Below are positions 1-10,480 of a stretch of DNA of 64,000 bases, piece after piece. The first letter of the stretch is position 1; the number at the start of each line of letters is the position of its first letter. Both the position numbers and the translations under genes were made by a program. The notes below the pieces were generated by a model. That model was not told where the DNA came from. It did no database searches and saw only the letters and a list, made by a program, of their open reading frames with translations. This DNA is from Tenrec ecaudatus. Its lineage: Eukaryota > Chordata > Mammalia > Afrosoricida > Tenrecidae. The stretch is taken from assembly GCF_050624435.1 (NCBI RefSeq), contig NC_134543.1, forward strand, positions 125,827,475 through 125,891,474. The letters run 5' to 3'.

Positions 1-97
1 TTTGTTTCTGTTGGGCTCCCCAGTTTGTGAAGCACAGGAGGAGTGGATGCATAGTGATAACTGATACAGGGATTAATGGGGGTACAGGAGCGGGGGA

Positions 98-340
98 TGA
101 TAGGGAGGGGGAAAAGGATTTCAGGAACAAATAATGAAGCAGAGGGGGAGGGAGTACCAGAACTGATTAAAATTGCCCAACTCATTTTAACCATGCTGGT
201 GGGGGGGGGGTTTCTAAAATTGATGTGGTAATGATTGCACAATTCTCCTTGATATGATTGAATGATTGAACTATTTTATTGTATGCTATGTAAACTATGT
301 GCCAATGAAACTGGGGGGGGGAAAAACAAAAAGAAAAACA
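98..340 (+). mobile_element. LINE-1-type 3' end, lineage-specific
   Basis: Purine-rich GGGAGGGGG tract followed by TGATGTGGTAATGATTGCAC and the terminal TATGTGCCAATGAAAC. A diverged member of the L1-type family common in this window. Confidence 0.5.
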
Positions 341-381
341 ATGAAGAAAACTGATAGCGAGCCTTCTCCTTCCTAATAGAT

Positions 382-585
382 CACAAACCCAAGGCAAACC
401 CACTGATGTGAGTCGGTCACGACGATCACATTTCTGTAGGACAGGGTAGGACTACCTCATAGGGTTGCCCAGGCTGGAACTCTTTCTCCTGTGGAGCTTT
501 CTCCTGTGGAGCAGCTGGTGGGCTCTAGCCACTCCCCTTTCAGTTCGCTGCAGGTGAGGGCTTAACTGCTGCACCGCCCAAGCTT
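382..585 (-). repeat. AfroSINE
   Basis: The minus copy shows AGTCGG, GTAGGACAGGGTAGGACTAC and the box-region GCTGGTGGGCTC. It holds a short duplicated stretch (TTTCTCCTGTGGAGC twice). Confidence 0.6.
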
Positions 586-2747
586 CCATCCCAACCCTCC
601 CTAGCCACAGTTCACCGTACCCTGCTGGTGACATACAGGGTTTGGGCACAAAGGCAGTTGCTTCACAGTAGAGCTGAGAAAGGTTCTCAATGACTTGCTC
701 GAGTCAAAAAATGTTGTGGCCCCAACCAAGGTTATGGACAGAAAATCCCTGCAGTGTCACTGCCAGAGGAGGAAAGCCCAAGTGCTCAGCTGACATCAGC
801 AGCCGAGTTATTGATCCCTGAAGCGACTCCGAGAACATCATGAAGTCGTAAGTGAGGTTGGTTTTGACTTTTGAATTGAGTAAAACTTTTCAGAGCAAAT
901 GGTTTTCCATTTACCAAATGTGTTTCCCATTAACTTAAAAAACACACATTTTGTTTTGTGGCACTGATGGCCATCCCCACAATGCAACATTGTGTGTACA
1001 TGCCTTTTTCTTCCTGGGTAAGGTCCATTCATACCTCTTCTAAGATTCCTCAAGATGCCTGAGACCTTCCAGCACAGATCCAGACTCAGCCTGCTCCTGG
1101 ACAGCCCCCTAGCGAAGCATGACTTTTCAATTTTTAAATGGTTGGGGAGATGGGGGGTCAAAAGAACATACTTCATGAGAACTTGCAAATTATCTCAAAC
1201 TTTGTCCTCATAAATAACATGTTACTGGAGCCGTCACATGAGTCATTTATGGCTGCTTTTGTGCTACCATGATCCTTGAGTAGCTTCTAAAAGCCAAAAA
1301 TATTTACTCTCTGACCCTTTTCTGGAAAAGTTTTCTGACTCTTGCTAAAGACAGGTTAGGTAATATATCTCATACCTCCATTTTTCCCTTGCATGTAGAT
1401 ACTGTTAGGACTGATAACGTAGAAATTTATTGTAAATTATGATGAAACGGACATGAGTCATCTGACCTTCCTTTCTGTATATTCCCACGAGCCCCCCCCC
1501 CGCCCCCCAGCCCCTTGCAGAAAGCCGTCGTCTTCATTTCCCACCACCTCCCTGGCAGACAGGGCATAGTCCCTCGAGGTAGGATCAGCCCATTAGAGAT
1601 CCTAGCCGCACTTTGCAATGGGAGTCACTCAAAATCAGCAAAGAGAGGAGAGGAAAGATCATTCTGGGATAGCCAAGACTAGAGCAGTTCCATCTAGTTC
1701 CCGGCAGAGGCAGGGCCCCAAGTGATGGAGGTGAGGGCAGGCTTTTTCTCTTTCTAACCTCCGTGTCAGCCTGGCCAGATGGAGTTCAGGCCCTCGGAAG
1801 CGGCTGAGCCTGCACCATTCACTGCCATTTACAGAAGATCAGGGTGAGACCAAGTGTGAACTCCAGGACAGAAACAGTGGCTGGTTCGTTTTCGTACGTC
1901 CAGCACCTAAGATACCGCGGACATGTAGAAAGTGCTCGCTATTAGTGATGAAAGGATCAGTGAGTGTGTGCGTGAGTAGGTAAGAGAAGGGACCAGGGAT
2001 GTCTGCCTTGGACAGACTCCAGACACTTGCCATGACCAAGGCTTCATGAGAAGGGACTATAAAGACAGCCCTGCTTGCAAGCCCTCTCTATGGTTCCCTA
2101 TGTTACCTGGAGCATCTATGCTTCCATGATGAGAAATGATCAGAATTTGTGGGTTCATGTGAATATGACCCCGGGCAATGCACCCCAGGTCCCCCTCAAA
2201 TGACGCCTGTTGTCTTCTAGAAACAGCTGGTTAGATACTATGCAAACACACGTGTGTGCGCCCACGCACACACTAACTAGGAGGAAATGGATCAGGACCC
2301 ATACACTTAGCTTCTACCCTGGTGCTGGGCTGCAGGCTGCTGTGTAGCAAGCAATTTAGAGTTGGTCCTATGGACCCTTCTCCTGGTGGATTTGTAATTA
2401 GAAAGGATATTACAGAGATAAGGGAAAATTAGGAACATTGAACTACTTCTGGATCTATTTATGTATCGAGGGGACAGATTTTTAAAGATCTGGAAAGCAG
2501 AGAGACACTGATGAGAACTTCCAAAGCAGAGCATCAGGAACTGATAGTGGTATTCCCACAAAGCTCAGTGCCTCAGTGCCAGGCAGGGGCTTTCCCTTTC
2601 AGCAACCTCTTTTCATAATCTCAAGAGCCATACAAGGACAGAGCTATGCTTTCGGACACATTGCCATGGGGCAGAGCCTTTGCAAGGGAAGCCAGGACGG
2701 TCTTAATAGCATTTTGTAACAAGTGTCATCTTGAACTACTCATTTTC
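586..2747. other. Intergenic, no gene seen
   Basis: Mixed unique and old repeat DNA. A weak MIR-like tail lies near 1890-1965. No exon with splice sites or conserved frame was found. Confidence 0.5.
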
Positions 2748-3030
2748 TATGCCAATGTTCACTGCAGCATTGTTCAAAAAGCCCAAAGGTGGAAATAACC
2801 CAGATATTCATCAACAGATGGATGGGTAAAATAAATGTGGTACCTACATACAGTGGAATATTATTCAGTCAGAAAGGAGCACAAAGTTCTGATGCATGCT
2901 ATATGCCCAAACATTCTGCTGAGTGAGACACATGAGACATAAGGACAATATTGTATGATCCCACGTACATGAGGTGAGTAATATAGCATGGCTACAAAAT
3001 CATAGACACCTTTATAAAATCAAAATACCA
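2748..3030 (+). mobile_element. Ancient L1 3' end (L1MA/MB type)
   Basis: Contains the diagnostic CATCAACAGATGGATGGGTA and CAGTGGAATATTATTCAGTC. No coding left. Confidence 0.75.
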
Positions 3031-3141
3031 AGATGTGAGCTATTGTTTGTTTTTTTTTGACAAATCCTTCACCAAAGTCTATAGCATGTGGATCATAAAC
3101 TATGGATAGGCTTGTGAAGAATGGGAATTACAGAACACTTA

Positions 3142-3555
3142 CCGTATTTACTCGTGCTGAAAAAAACTGGGGTTCGGCTTATACATGGGTCAGTGGCACC
3201 CCAGTGAGGTGTAACATCTCGTGGATATTTGCCATTCCTCCACTGTTCATTCAAAGCCCCGCTGACACTGCAGGGTTTTGAATGTTTTACTCACAACCAA
3301 TCAGAGCCGTCCTATGACATGGACGGGCTCCAATTCGCAGAAGCACCCATAGTGATTCACTTACACAGGCAGCTGAACTGGTAAGGATGTGTCTGTGGCT
3401 GTGCTCTGTCTCTCCCCTGTGGTCTCTGTGTTAATTCACATCCTGGATTTCCCACCCTAGGCTTATACTCGAGTCAATCAGTTTTTCTGATTTCCCAGGT
3501 AATAATTAGGTACCTTGACTTATACTTGGATCAGCTTATATTTGAGTATATACGA
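3142..3555. mobile_element. Non-autonomous TIR DNA transposon, TA target
   Basis: The ends CCGTATTTACTCG and the inverted TCGTATATACTCA are bounded by TA dinucleotides. The interior holds a second 'ggcttatac-tcgagt' inverted motif and no coding. The TA target suggests Tc1/mariner. Family name not recognised. Confidence 0.65.
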
Positions 3556-3689
3556 TAATTGTGTTCATGCAGAACTGGTTATTATTCAAACAGAACAAAA
3601 CAATATGGCATGGTTTAAAATCAGAAAAAGTGTGTGTCAGGATAATATCCGCTCACCATATGCATTCATCTGTATGCTGACACACAATC

Positions 3690-5375
3690 AGAGGAGTTGG
3701 ATAACATGAAGAATAGAGCATCAAGATTGGAGGAAGGCTTCCGACACGACTTCTGAAGACCCATGGGTGCATAAACAAATGTGGTGAAGAAAGCTGAAGA
3801 TGCCCGGCTATCAAAAGATACAGCATCTGGGGTCTTAAAGGTTTGAAGATAAACAAGTGGCTATCTAGTTCAGAAGCAATAAAGCCCACATGGAAGAAAC
3901 ACACCAGCCTGTGTGACCACGAGCTGTTGAAGAGATCAGGTATCAAGCATCAAGGAACAAAAAAATCATATCATTGTAAATGTGGGTGAGTACAGAGTGG
4001 AGAATCAAAGACCATTGGTAGCCAACCGGACACCCCCTTACTGAAGGGTTGTGGGGAGGAGATGAGCCAGTCAGGGTGCAGGGTAGCAACAATGAAACAT
4101 ACAACTTTGCTCTAGTTCTTAAATACTTCTTCCCCTCCCCCACTATCATGATCCCAATTCTACCTCACAAATCTGGCTAGACAAGAGGATGGACACTAGT
4201 ACAGACAGCAACTGGAAACACAGGGAATCCAGGACAGATCACTCCTTCAGTGTTGAGAGTGGCGATGCCTGGAGGGTGGAGGGAATGTGGGGTAGAAAGG
4301 GGAACTGATTACAAGAATTTACATATAGCCTCCTCCCTGGGGGATGGACAGCAGAGAAGAGGGTGGGGGAAGACGTCGGATAGTGTAAGATAGGACAAAA
4401 TAATAATAATTTATGAATTATGAAGGGTTCATGAGGTAGGAGGGAGTGGGGAGGGAGGGGGAAAATGAGCAGCCAATATTAAGGGCTCAAGTAGAAGGCA
4501 AATGTTTTGAGAATGATGATCGAAACAGGTGTAAACGTGTGCTTGACACAATGGATATATGTATGGATTGTGATGAGAATTGTACGAGCCCCAATAAAAT
4601 GATTTTTTAAAATAAATAAATAAAAATTTTTTAAAAGATTGGAGGAAGGCTTATAACAACCTTTGATACACGGATGGTACACACAAGAACAACAACCTTG
4701 CTTGTTGACAGTGAGGAGTTGAAGCGCTTATTGAAGATCAAGGATTGCAGCCTTCAATATGGATATAATTTAATTTAAAGAAAATGGAAAACCTCATAAC
4801 TAGACCAATAGGTCACAACATGACAGACAACAATTGAAGTTGTCAAGGATTTGATCTTACCTGGATCCACAATCAATGCTCATAGAAACAGCAGCCAAGA
4901 GACCAAAGGACACCTTGCTTTGGGTAAATCTACTGCCTGAGGCCTTTTTTAAAGTGTTGAAAGCAAGGATGTTACTTTGAGCACTACGGTGCACCTGGCC
5001 CACTCCATGGCATTTTCAATGGCCTCCTATGCATGTGAAAGTTGATGCCTTTGAATGACGGTGCTGGTGAAGAATACCAAAAGTTTTGTGGACTGTCAAA
5101 CGAATGAACCAATCTGTGTTGGAAGAGTATGGCCAGAGTGCTCCTTAGAAGTGAGGATGGCGAGACTTGGCTCACGTATTTTGGATATGTTATAAGGAGA
5201 GACCAATCCCAGGAGGACAGCCTAAGGGGAAGCACAAAGGAGGAAGACCCTTGACAAGATGGATTGAACGGTGGGCTGGACAAGGCGCAGGACTGGGTAG
5301 AGTTCTGTTCTGCTGTACGGTTGCTATGAGTCAAAAATGGCTCAACGGCATCAAACAACAACAAGGTGTATACAC
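3690..5375 (+). mobile_element. RTE1 (BovB-like) LINE 3' part, interrupted
   Basis: Reverse-transcriptase-end and 3' sequence of the afrotherian RTE1 LINE, ending ...GGCATCAAACAACAACAA. It is split by a LINE-1-type insertion at 3741-4634; the two RTE1 halves rejoin cleanly at the duplicated target. No intact frame. Confidence 0.78.
3741..4634 (+). mobile_element. LINE-1-type retroposon, lineage-specific, with 18-bp target duplication
   Basis: About 890 bp, 5'-truncated, G-rich purine tract, terminal GCCCCAATAAAATGATTTTT and an A-rich tail. Flanked by a perfect duplication AAGATTGGAGGAAGGCTT (3723-3740 and 4635-4652). Inserted in RTE1. Confidence 0.78.
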
Positions 5376-6724
5376 GTCTGAAGACAACATTTCCATCTCT
5401 CTAACCATTTCCACGGAATTCTGTGCTCTTTGATCACACCACATCAAGATAGCAGTTTGACATTCTCCATGGTAACTCATGTTCCTTTTAAATATTTCCA
5501 AATGTTCTTTGACTTGGAGGAAGAAGTCTGAAAGAACGAGAAAGATCAGAACTGTAGGGTAGTTGGGGCAAGGGTTCCCAATGCAATTTTCATAGGACAA
5601 CCCACACTACCCTCAAAGAATGAGCAGGTGCGCTGTCCTAAGAGAAAAAAAGTTCCTCGGTGCAACTTTCCCGGTCTTTTGAAAATCAAGGTTCCATTTC
5701 CTTACAACTTTTCATTAGCCTCTGTGATCACCGTGTGACCCTGACAAATCTATTAAGCTTACCCTTCTGGACTCTCACAATAGAACTTGCCATCGCTTCA
5801 GCGCCGACCTCGCTGGGAACTGAACTGACCCAGTAGATCCCTTCAGAAGCCACTGTTCTCATTGGACCCTGCTCTCTAGTTCATATTGATGAAGTCAACT
5901 TGTCCCGGGTTAGCTGTGATCGTGCCTAACAGACTGATGGGCAGAGCAGCACCTTGAGACAGCTGACCTTGGTGTAGCAACACTTCATGCATCTATCAAC
6001 CTTCCTGTGATCAAAGTGTTTACTTAACATTGGAAAGGCTGAACAAATCATGTGAGATCCCACCCAGTTCCAGGAGCTGGTCCACCAATGGCCACTCAAA
6101 TAGGTCTCCTACCTGCTTGTGAACTTGGGTTTCTTCATTCACCGAGGCTGATGGTCTTCCTTCGGGTTCATCTTTGCGGTCTTCCAGACCTTCCTCAAAA
6201 TGCGATGCAGGCCAGGTAAACTCTTCTCAACATGATTGAACTCTTTCATGGTAAGATATGTGAATTACATGCCAATAAAACTTTTTAAAAAATATGCTCT
6301 GTGGGGCAGCTTTCCCACACACTTCAATGATTTGGGACGATGTTCACCTCAGTTTTGCTAAAATTTTTATATTAGTCCTGACTTTAGAACTGCTTTCCAC
6401 AGCATTTTAATCATAGATGTCTGTAGCCACCTACTGATTAGAAAGACATGTTTCAACCTATTTATGGGGGGGATAAGCCCATGTGAGTATGAACTGGACC
6501 GCTAACTGCAATATTTTTGACTTATCTGGGTATGAAATATCTAGAAGACAAAAGTATATTAGTAGTTGCCAAGGATTAGAGAAAGGAGGGAGGATTGTTG
6601 CTGAAGGTATACTGAGTTTCTCTTGAAAAACTTTTGGAAATGGATTCAAGCATACATGGTACAATTAATGCCACTAAATTCTGCACTTCAAAATGGCTAA
6701 AGCAGAGATTATCATGTTATACAT
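5376..6724. other. Intergenic, no gene seen
   Basis: A short MIR-like stretch lies near 5712-5775 and a small LINE-type tail near 6225-6290 (ACATGCCAATAAAAC). Nothing else is recognised. Confidence 0.45.
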
Positions 6725-6932
6725 ACAAACCGACCAAAAAACTCACTGCCATCAAGCCAATGCTGACTCAGAGAAAATCTATAGGGCAGGGTGGAACTGC
6801 CCCTATGAGTTCCCAAGAAGGTAATTCTTTACTGGAGTAGAAAGCCTCAATTTTCCCTTAAGGAAACACTGATGGTTTTGAACTGCAGACCTTGAGGTCA
6901 GCAACCCAATGGGTAACACCACTGTGCCCAGC
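6725..6932 (-). repeat. AfroSINE
   Basis: Near full length: ACTCACTGCCATCAAGCCAA... to TGGGTAACACCACTGTGCCC. Confidence 0.75.
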
Positions 6933-6961
6933 AGAACTTTCGGGGGGCTTCAAAAGCTTTG

Positions 6962-7165
6962 TGGATCGGTGTAAGACTTGAAAACAGCAATAATTTATAA
7001 GTTATCAAGGTGTCACGAGGGTGGGGAAAGAGGAGCTGATACCAAGGGCTTAAATAGAATATGTTTAGAAAATGATGATGGCAATGTATGCACAAATATG
7101 CTTGAAACAATTGATGTTTGGAATGCTATAAAAGCTGTAAGAGCCCCAATAAAATGATTGAAATA
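6962..7165 (+). mobile_element. LINE-1-type 3' end, lineage-specific
   Basis: Contains GAGGAGCTGATACCAAGGGC and ends AAGAGCCCCAATAAAATGAT. About 200 bp, strongly 5'-truncated. Confidence 0.65.
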
Positions 7166-8641
7166 AAAAGCAAAACTTTGTAGCAAAATTCCATTATCTT
7201 TTCATCCCATTTCCCTTCGCCCCCCCCAAAAAAAATTTGTTTGAAGTCTCTTCACACACAAATGTTTTATTTTTGTCTCCCACTGTCCTTTTTAACCTTG
7301 GTCTTCCTCTGCCCGTGGATGATTTGGGAAGAGTCTCCACTTGTCAGCTAGTCCTTCTATGTTTAATCATACAATCTCATTAAACTATCCAATTATAGCT
7401 AATAGTCAAAACAACAAATCTGCCATTCAGTCTCTTGCTAACTAAAGCTTGCTTCAGACTCGAAGCCTAGCAGCCTACAGTGAAGAAATGGAATGGAGTC
7501 CTTTGCTCTCAACTTCCTCACGGTTTTTTTTTTTCTTCTTCAAGTTTTTATTAATCTATTTGCTGGGGCTTTACATTTTGGACCATTAACTTGGTATTCA
7601 AGAGTTTAAACTATTAATCCAACTCAACAGCATACCCTTCCCAGCTCCTTGGTTTCTCCTCTTCCCGTGCTATCTTCGTATCACACCCAAGCTAAGCCCT
7701 GTGCCGTCTAGCCCATTGCTTTACTTCCCTTGCTTGCCTTCCGCCGCTCGGCAGTCTCGTCTGTTCCTGTTGCTATGGATGTCTTTGTCTTGGCTTTGAC
7801 ATTTTTTCCACTTGCCTCAGACACCCAAAGCACGCTATAGACATAGAACAGTCTTACTGAGTTGGTTGGCTCTGGACAAGCTGGGCCTGCCTGGTGATTA
7901 GAGCTGGCTTTTTCTGGGGATGGTACTTTCCATGGGCTTATCAGTGTTTGCTATGCCCTTCACCTGGCAGATACATCTCCACTCTTACTCTGCTCACTTG
8001 CTACCCTCTCCTGAATCCCTGCCTTCCAGGCAAGATCCATCCAAACTCTTCCTGTTGATGTCTCTTTGACCCAGGGAATGGTCTGTTGGAAATGTCCACT
8101 CTAACCCCACCGCAGGGTCCATGAGAAACATTCATGCGTCCTCCCCCAGGAGGTTTCTGCCATGAAAGCCTGGCCTAGCCCTCTAGATTTTCTAGACAGG
8201 AATTAGACCACAGCCTCAGCCCACTTCTTTTATTCGTAGGCCTGAGCCAGATGTAAATGCTCTGCGTTGCAACAGGCATGTATCTACATTCTCTCTGAGC
8301 TGTCCCCTCAGAATTCTCCTTCACACAAAAGCCTATCCAAAGAAATTGATCATCAATCTTCTCCCCAAATTCTTTCTCAAAATATATTCTTGAAGTGAGC
8401 AGAGGGGTCAGAGCCATTGAACATGTTCTCTTGTTTTCTCCCTTAGTATCCTCGATTAAACGTGAGGCAAGGAGTTCCATGTCAGTAATGTGTATATCTG
8501 CTACTGGTTGCTACATAACAATACCCTAAAAATTAGTGGCACACAGTAATTCACGTTTATTGAAGGTGGCGCCCATGTAGAACCACCTGCTCTGAGCTCT
8601 TGCTGTTAGATCCAAGAATCAAGAGAAGAGACTGTGTGCTG
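7166..8641. other. Intergenic, probable antisense old retroposon
   Basis: A poly-T tract at about 7525-7537 followed by TTTTTATTAATCTATTTGCT looks like the tail of a minus-strand retroposon reaching to about 8140. Family not recognised. Confidence 0.35.
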
Positions 8642-8839
8642 GAGAGCCAGAGCAGGCAGGGCACCCAAGAGCAGGCAGGAGAGCCAGAGCAGGCAGGGCT
8701 CCCAGGAGCAGGCAGGAGAGCCGGAGCAGGCAGGCCACCCAAGAGCAGGCAGGAGAGGCGGAGCAGGCAGGGCACCCAGGAGCAGGCAGGAGAGGCGGAG
8801 CAGGCAGGGCACCCAGGAGCAGGCAGGAGAGCCAGAGCA
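8642..8839. repeat. 37-bp minisatellite, 5.3 copies
   Basis: Unit GAGAGCC[A/G]GAGCAGGCAGG plus ...CACCCA[A/G]GAGCAGGCAG, five full units (8642-8826) and a partial one. Units differ at a few sites (CCAGAG versus GCGGAG). Because 37 is not a multiple of three, several frames stay open in both directions; none is a gene. Confidence 0.9.
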
Positions 8840-8999
8840 AAGCTTCTGTCTTCTCGTGGCTGTGGACACCGAGCGAAGTCAGTTAATGAGGCCATCCTCA
8901 GCCAATGGCAGTAAGGTGGTCAAACTGCCCGCCCTCCCAACCCCCGACTTCAGGGTTACAGCCCTGAGGGTAGGGGCAGAGAGGAGGCAATAGCACTGA

Positions 9000-9240
9000 T
9001 GACTGCATAACCCCGCTGGAGGGGAGCAGACAACAGAATTATATGTGAATGAATATTGGGCGGTGTAAGATAATAAATGAGGGGAGGGAGGGGATAAAAT
9101 GGAGCTGACACCGAAGAGTTCAAGAAAAGAGAACATGATTTGAAACTGTGGTAGCAAGTGTACAATACTGCTTGATGTGATGGAACTATGGAATCTTATG
9201 ATCTCTGTAAGAGCTCCCAATAAAATGACTAACAAGAAAT
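9000..9240 (+). mobile_element. LINE-1-type 3' end, second subfamily
   Basis: A variant with ACTGCATAACCCCGCTGGAG, then TGTACAATACTGCTTGATGT and terminal AATAAAATGACTAAC. The same subfamily recurs at 38722-39295. Confidence 0.6.
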
Positions 9241-10076
9241 TCCACTCCAAAAATAATACTAAGAAATATTTATTATCTTTTATAGCTTCTGTAAGGTATT
9301 TGGGAATGGCTTACTAGGACGTTCTGGCTCACGAGGGTCCAGCTAAGATGTCGGCAAGGGTGGCGGTTAAAAAGGCCTGGTTGAAGCCGGACACTAATCA
9401 CTTTCCAGGTGGTTCACACACGTTTGGCACGCTGGCGCTGGTTGTTTGGTAGGAGGCTCAAGTTCCTCTGTGTGGGATCCTCCCTGGGGTCGTCGGGGCA
9501 CCTCGCTGTGGCATTACTCATGCACAGAATGAGTAAAGCAAGAGGCGAAGATGCAAACAGCGACACCGTTTATCACATAACCCAAGGAGGCAGGCACCGT
9601 CACTGCTGCCGTTCTTGATTGGTCACAATGACGAGCTCTGTTTAACAATGGGAAGATACTGTGCAAAGGCATCAATTGATCACTGGGCCTTTGGGGAGGC
9701 TGCCTGCCAAACCTCTTTCTAACCCCTAGAACAAACTGCAAATAAAGAGCTGGATATAAATTTAGATTGGCTTAATGTCTATTTCTTGATCTTCAGAACT
9801 GGATGTGCCTCCTGGTCCTCTCCACACCTGCTTGCTGTCTAGCTACAAAGGGGCTCACGAGTGATTGTCCTGCAAGGAAGGCAAGGCTTAGAACTGATGA
9901 TGCCCCAAGAGTTCCTCTCAGATCTGATTCTACGTAATAGGCAAAGATAAAGCTCGGCAAGGCTCTTTAAGAACTTGACATTTACACTGAGTGTCAGCTA
10001 TTGAATAAAGACGTGCTAAAATGCATCATTATAAGAATCATCTCAGTGTATTTGTTTTACAGAATAATTATTACAA
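9241..10076. other. Intergenic past the CIAO2A 3' end, old repeat likely
   Basis: 9320-9740 resembles a dispersed mammalian repeat that I cannot name (GGTTGTTTGGTAGGAGGCTC, TTGATTGGTCACAATGACGA). No coding signal. Confidence 0.35.
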
Positions 10077-10082
10077 TTTAAT
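10077..10082 (-). terminator. Candidate CIAO2A polyadenylation signal (ATTAAA)
   Basis: On the minus strand ATTAAA lies about 300 nt past the CIAO2A stop, followed by A/T-rich sequence. I found no AATAAA on that strand between 9,760 and the stop. Cleavage would fall near 10,055-10,065. This is inference only; no transcript is seen. Confidence 0.4.
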
Positions 10083-10382
10083 ACATTTGGACACAGATTA
10101 TCTGACATGAAAAGTAGTTGTTATCAAGAGAAAAGCAACTCATTTTACACATAATAACTAGAAAATATTTTTCTGGTCACTTAAGAGTTACAAATCCTGA
10201 GAATGTTATTTACCGAATAAACTAAGTATGATCTTATAGTTAAATTGTGCTTGGAAATAATCCTTTAAAAAAATCTTCTGAGGTGCAAACCACCTTGATA
10301 TTAAACATGAGTCTTTTGCATTTTAGGAAGAGTTTAAACAAAGCGTATCAAACAGTTGCAGTAAATGGCTCTTAAACAGCGA

Positions 10383-10480
10383 TTAATCAGGTTCAAGGAC
10401 GCACTGCTCCACGATTTCACGTAAGTTGGGATTCTCCATTGCAGCTGCCACTCGCTCTTTATCGTTTATCTGCTTGTTGA
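10383..10480 (-). CDS. CIAO2A: CIAO2A exon 5 coding part with stop
   Basis: Encodes residues 129-160, [20 protein letters not shown] to VLEPD, then TAA at 10385-10383. Acceptor TTTTGCAG. The 3' UTR continues to the left. Confidence 0.95.

Noticed and set aside
8557-8993. Several overlapping repeat-rich frames of 70-120 codons
   Set aside because: They are produced by the 37-bp minisatellite, whose unit keeps several frames open on both strands.
1-9300. Searched for exons of DAPK2, the expected neighbour left of CIAO2A
   Set aside because: No kinase-domain sequence with splice sites was seen; its exons probably lie further left.
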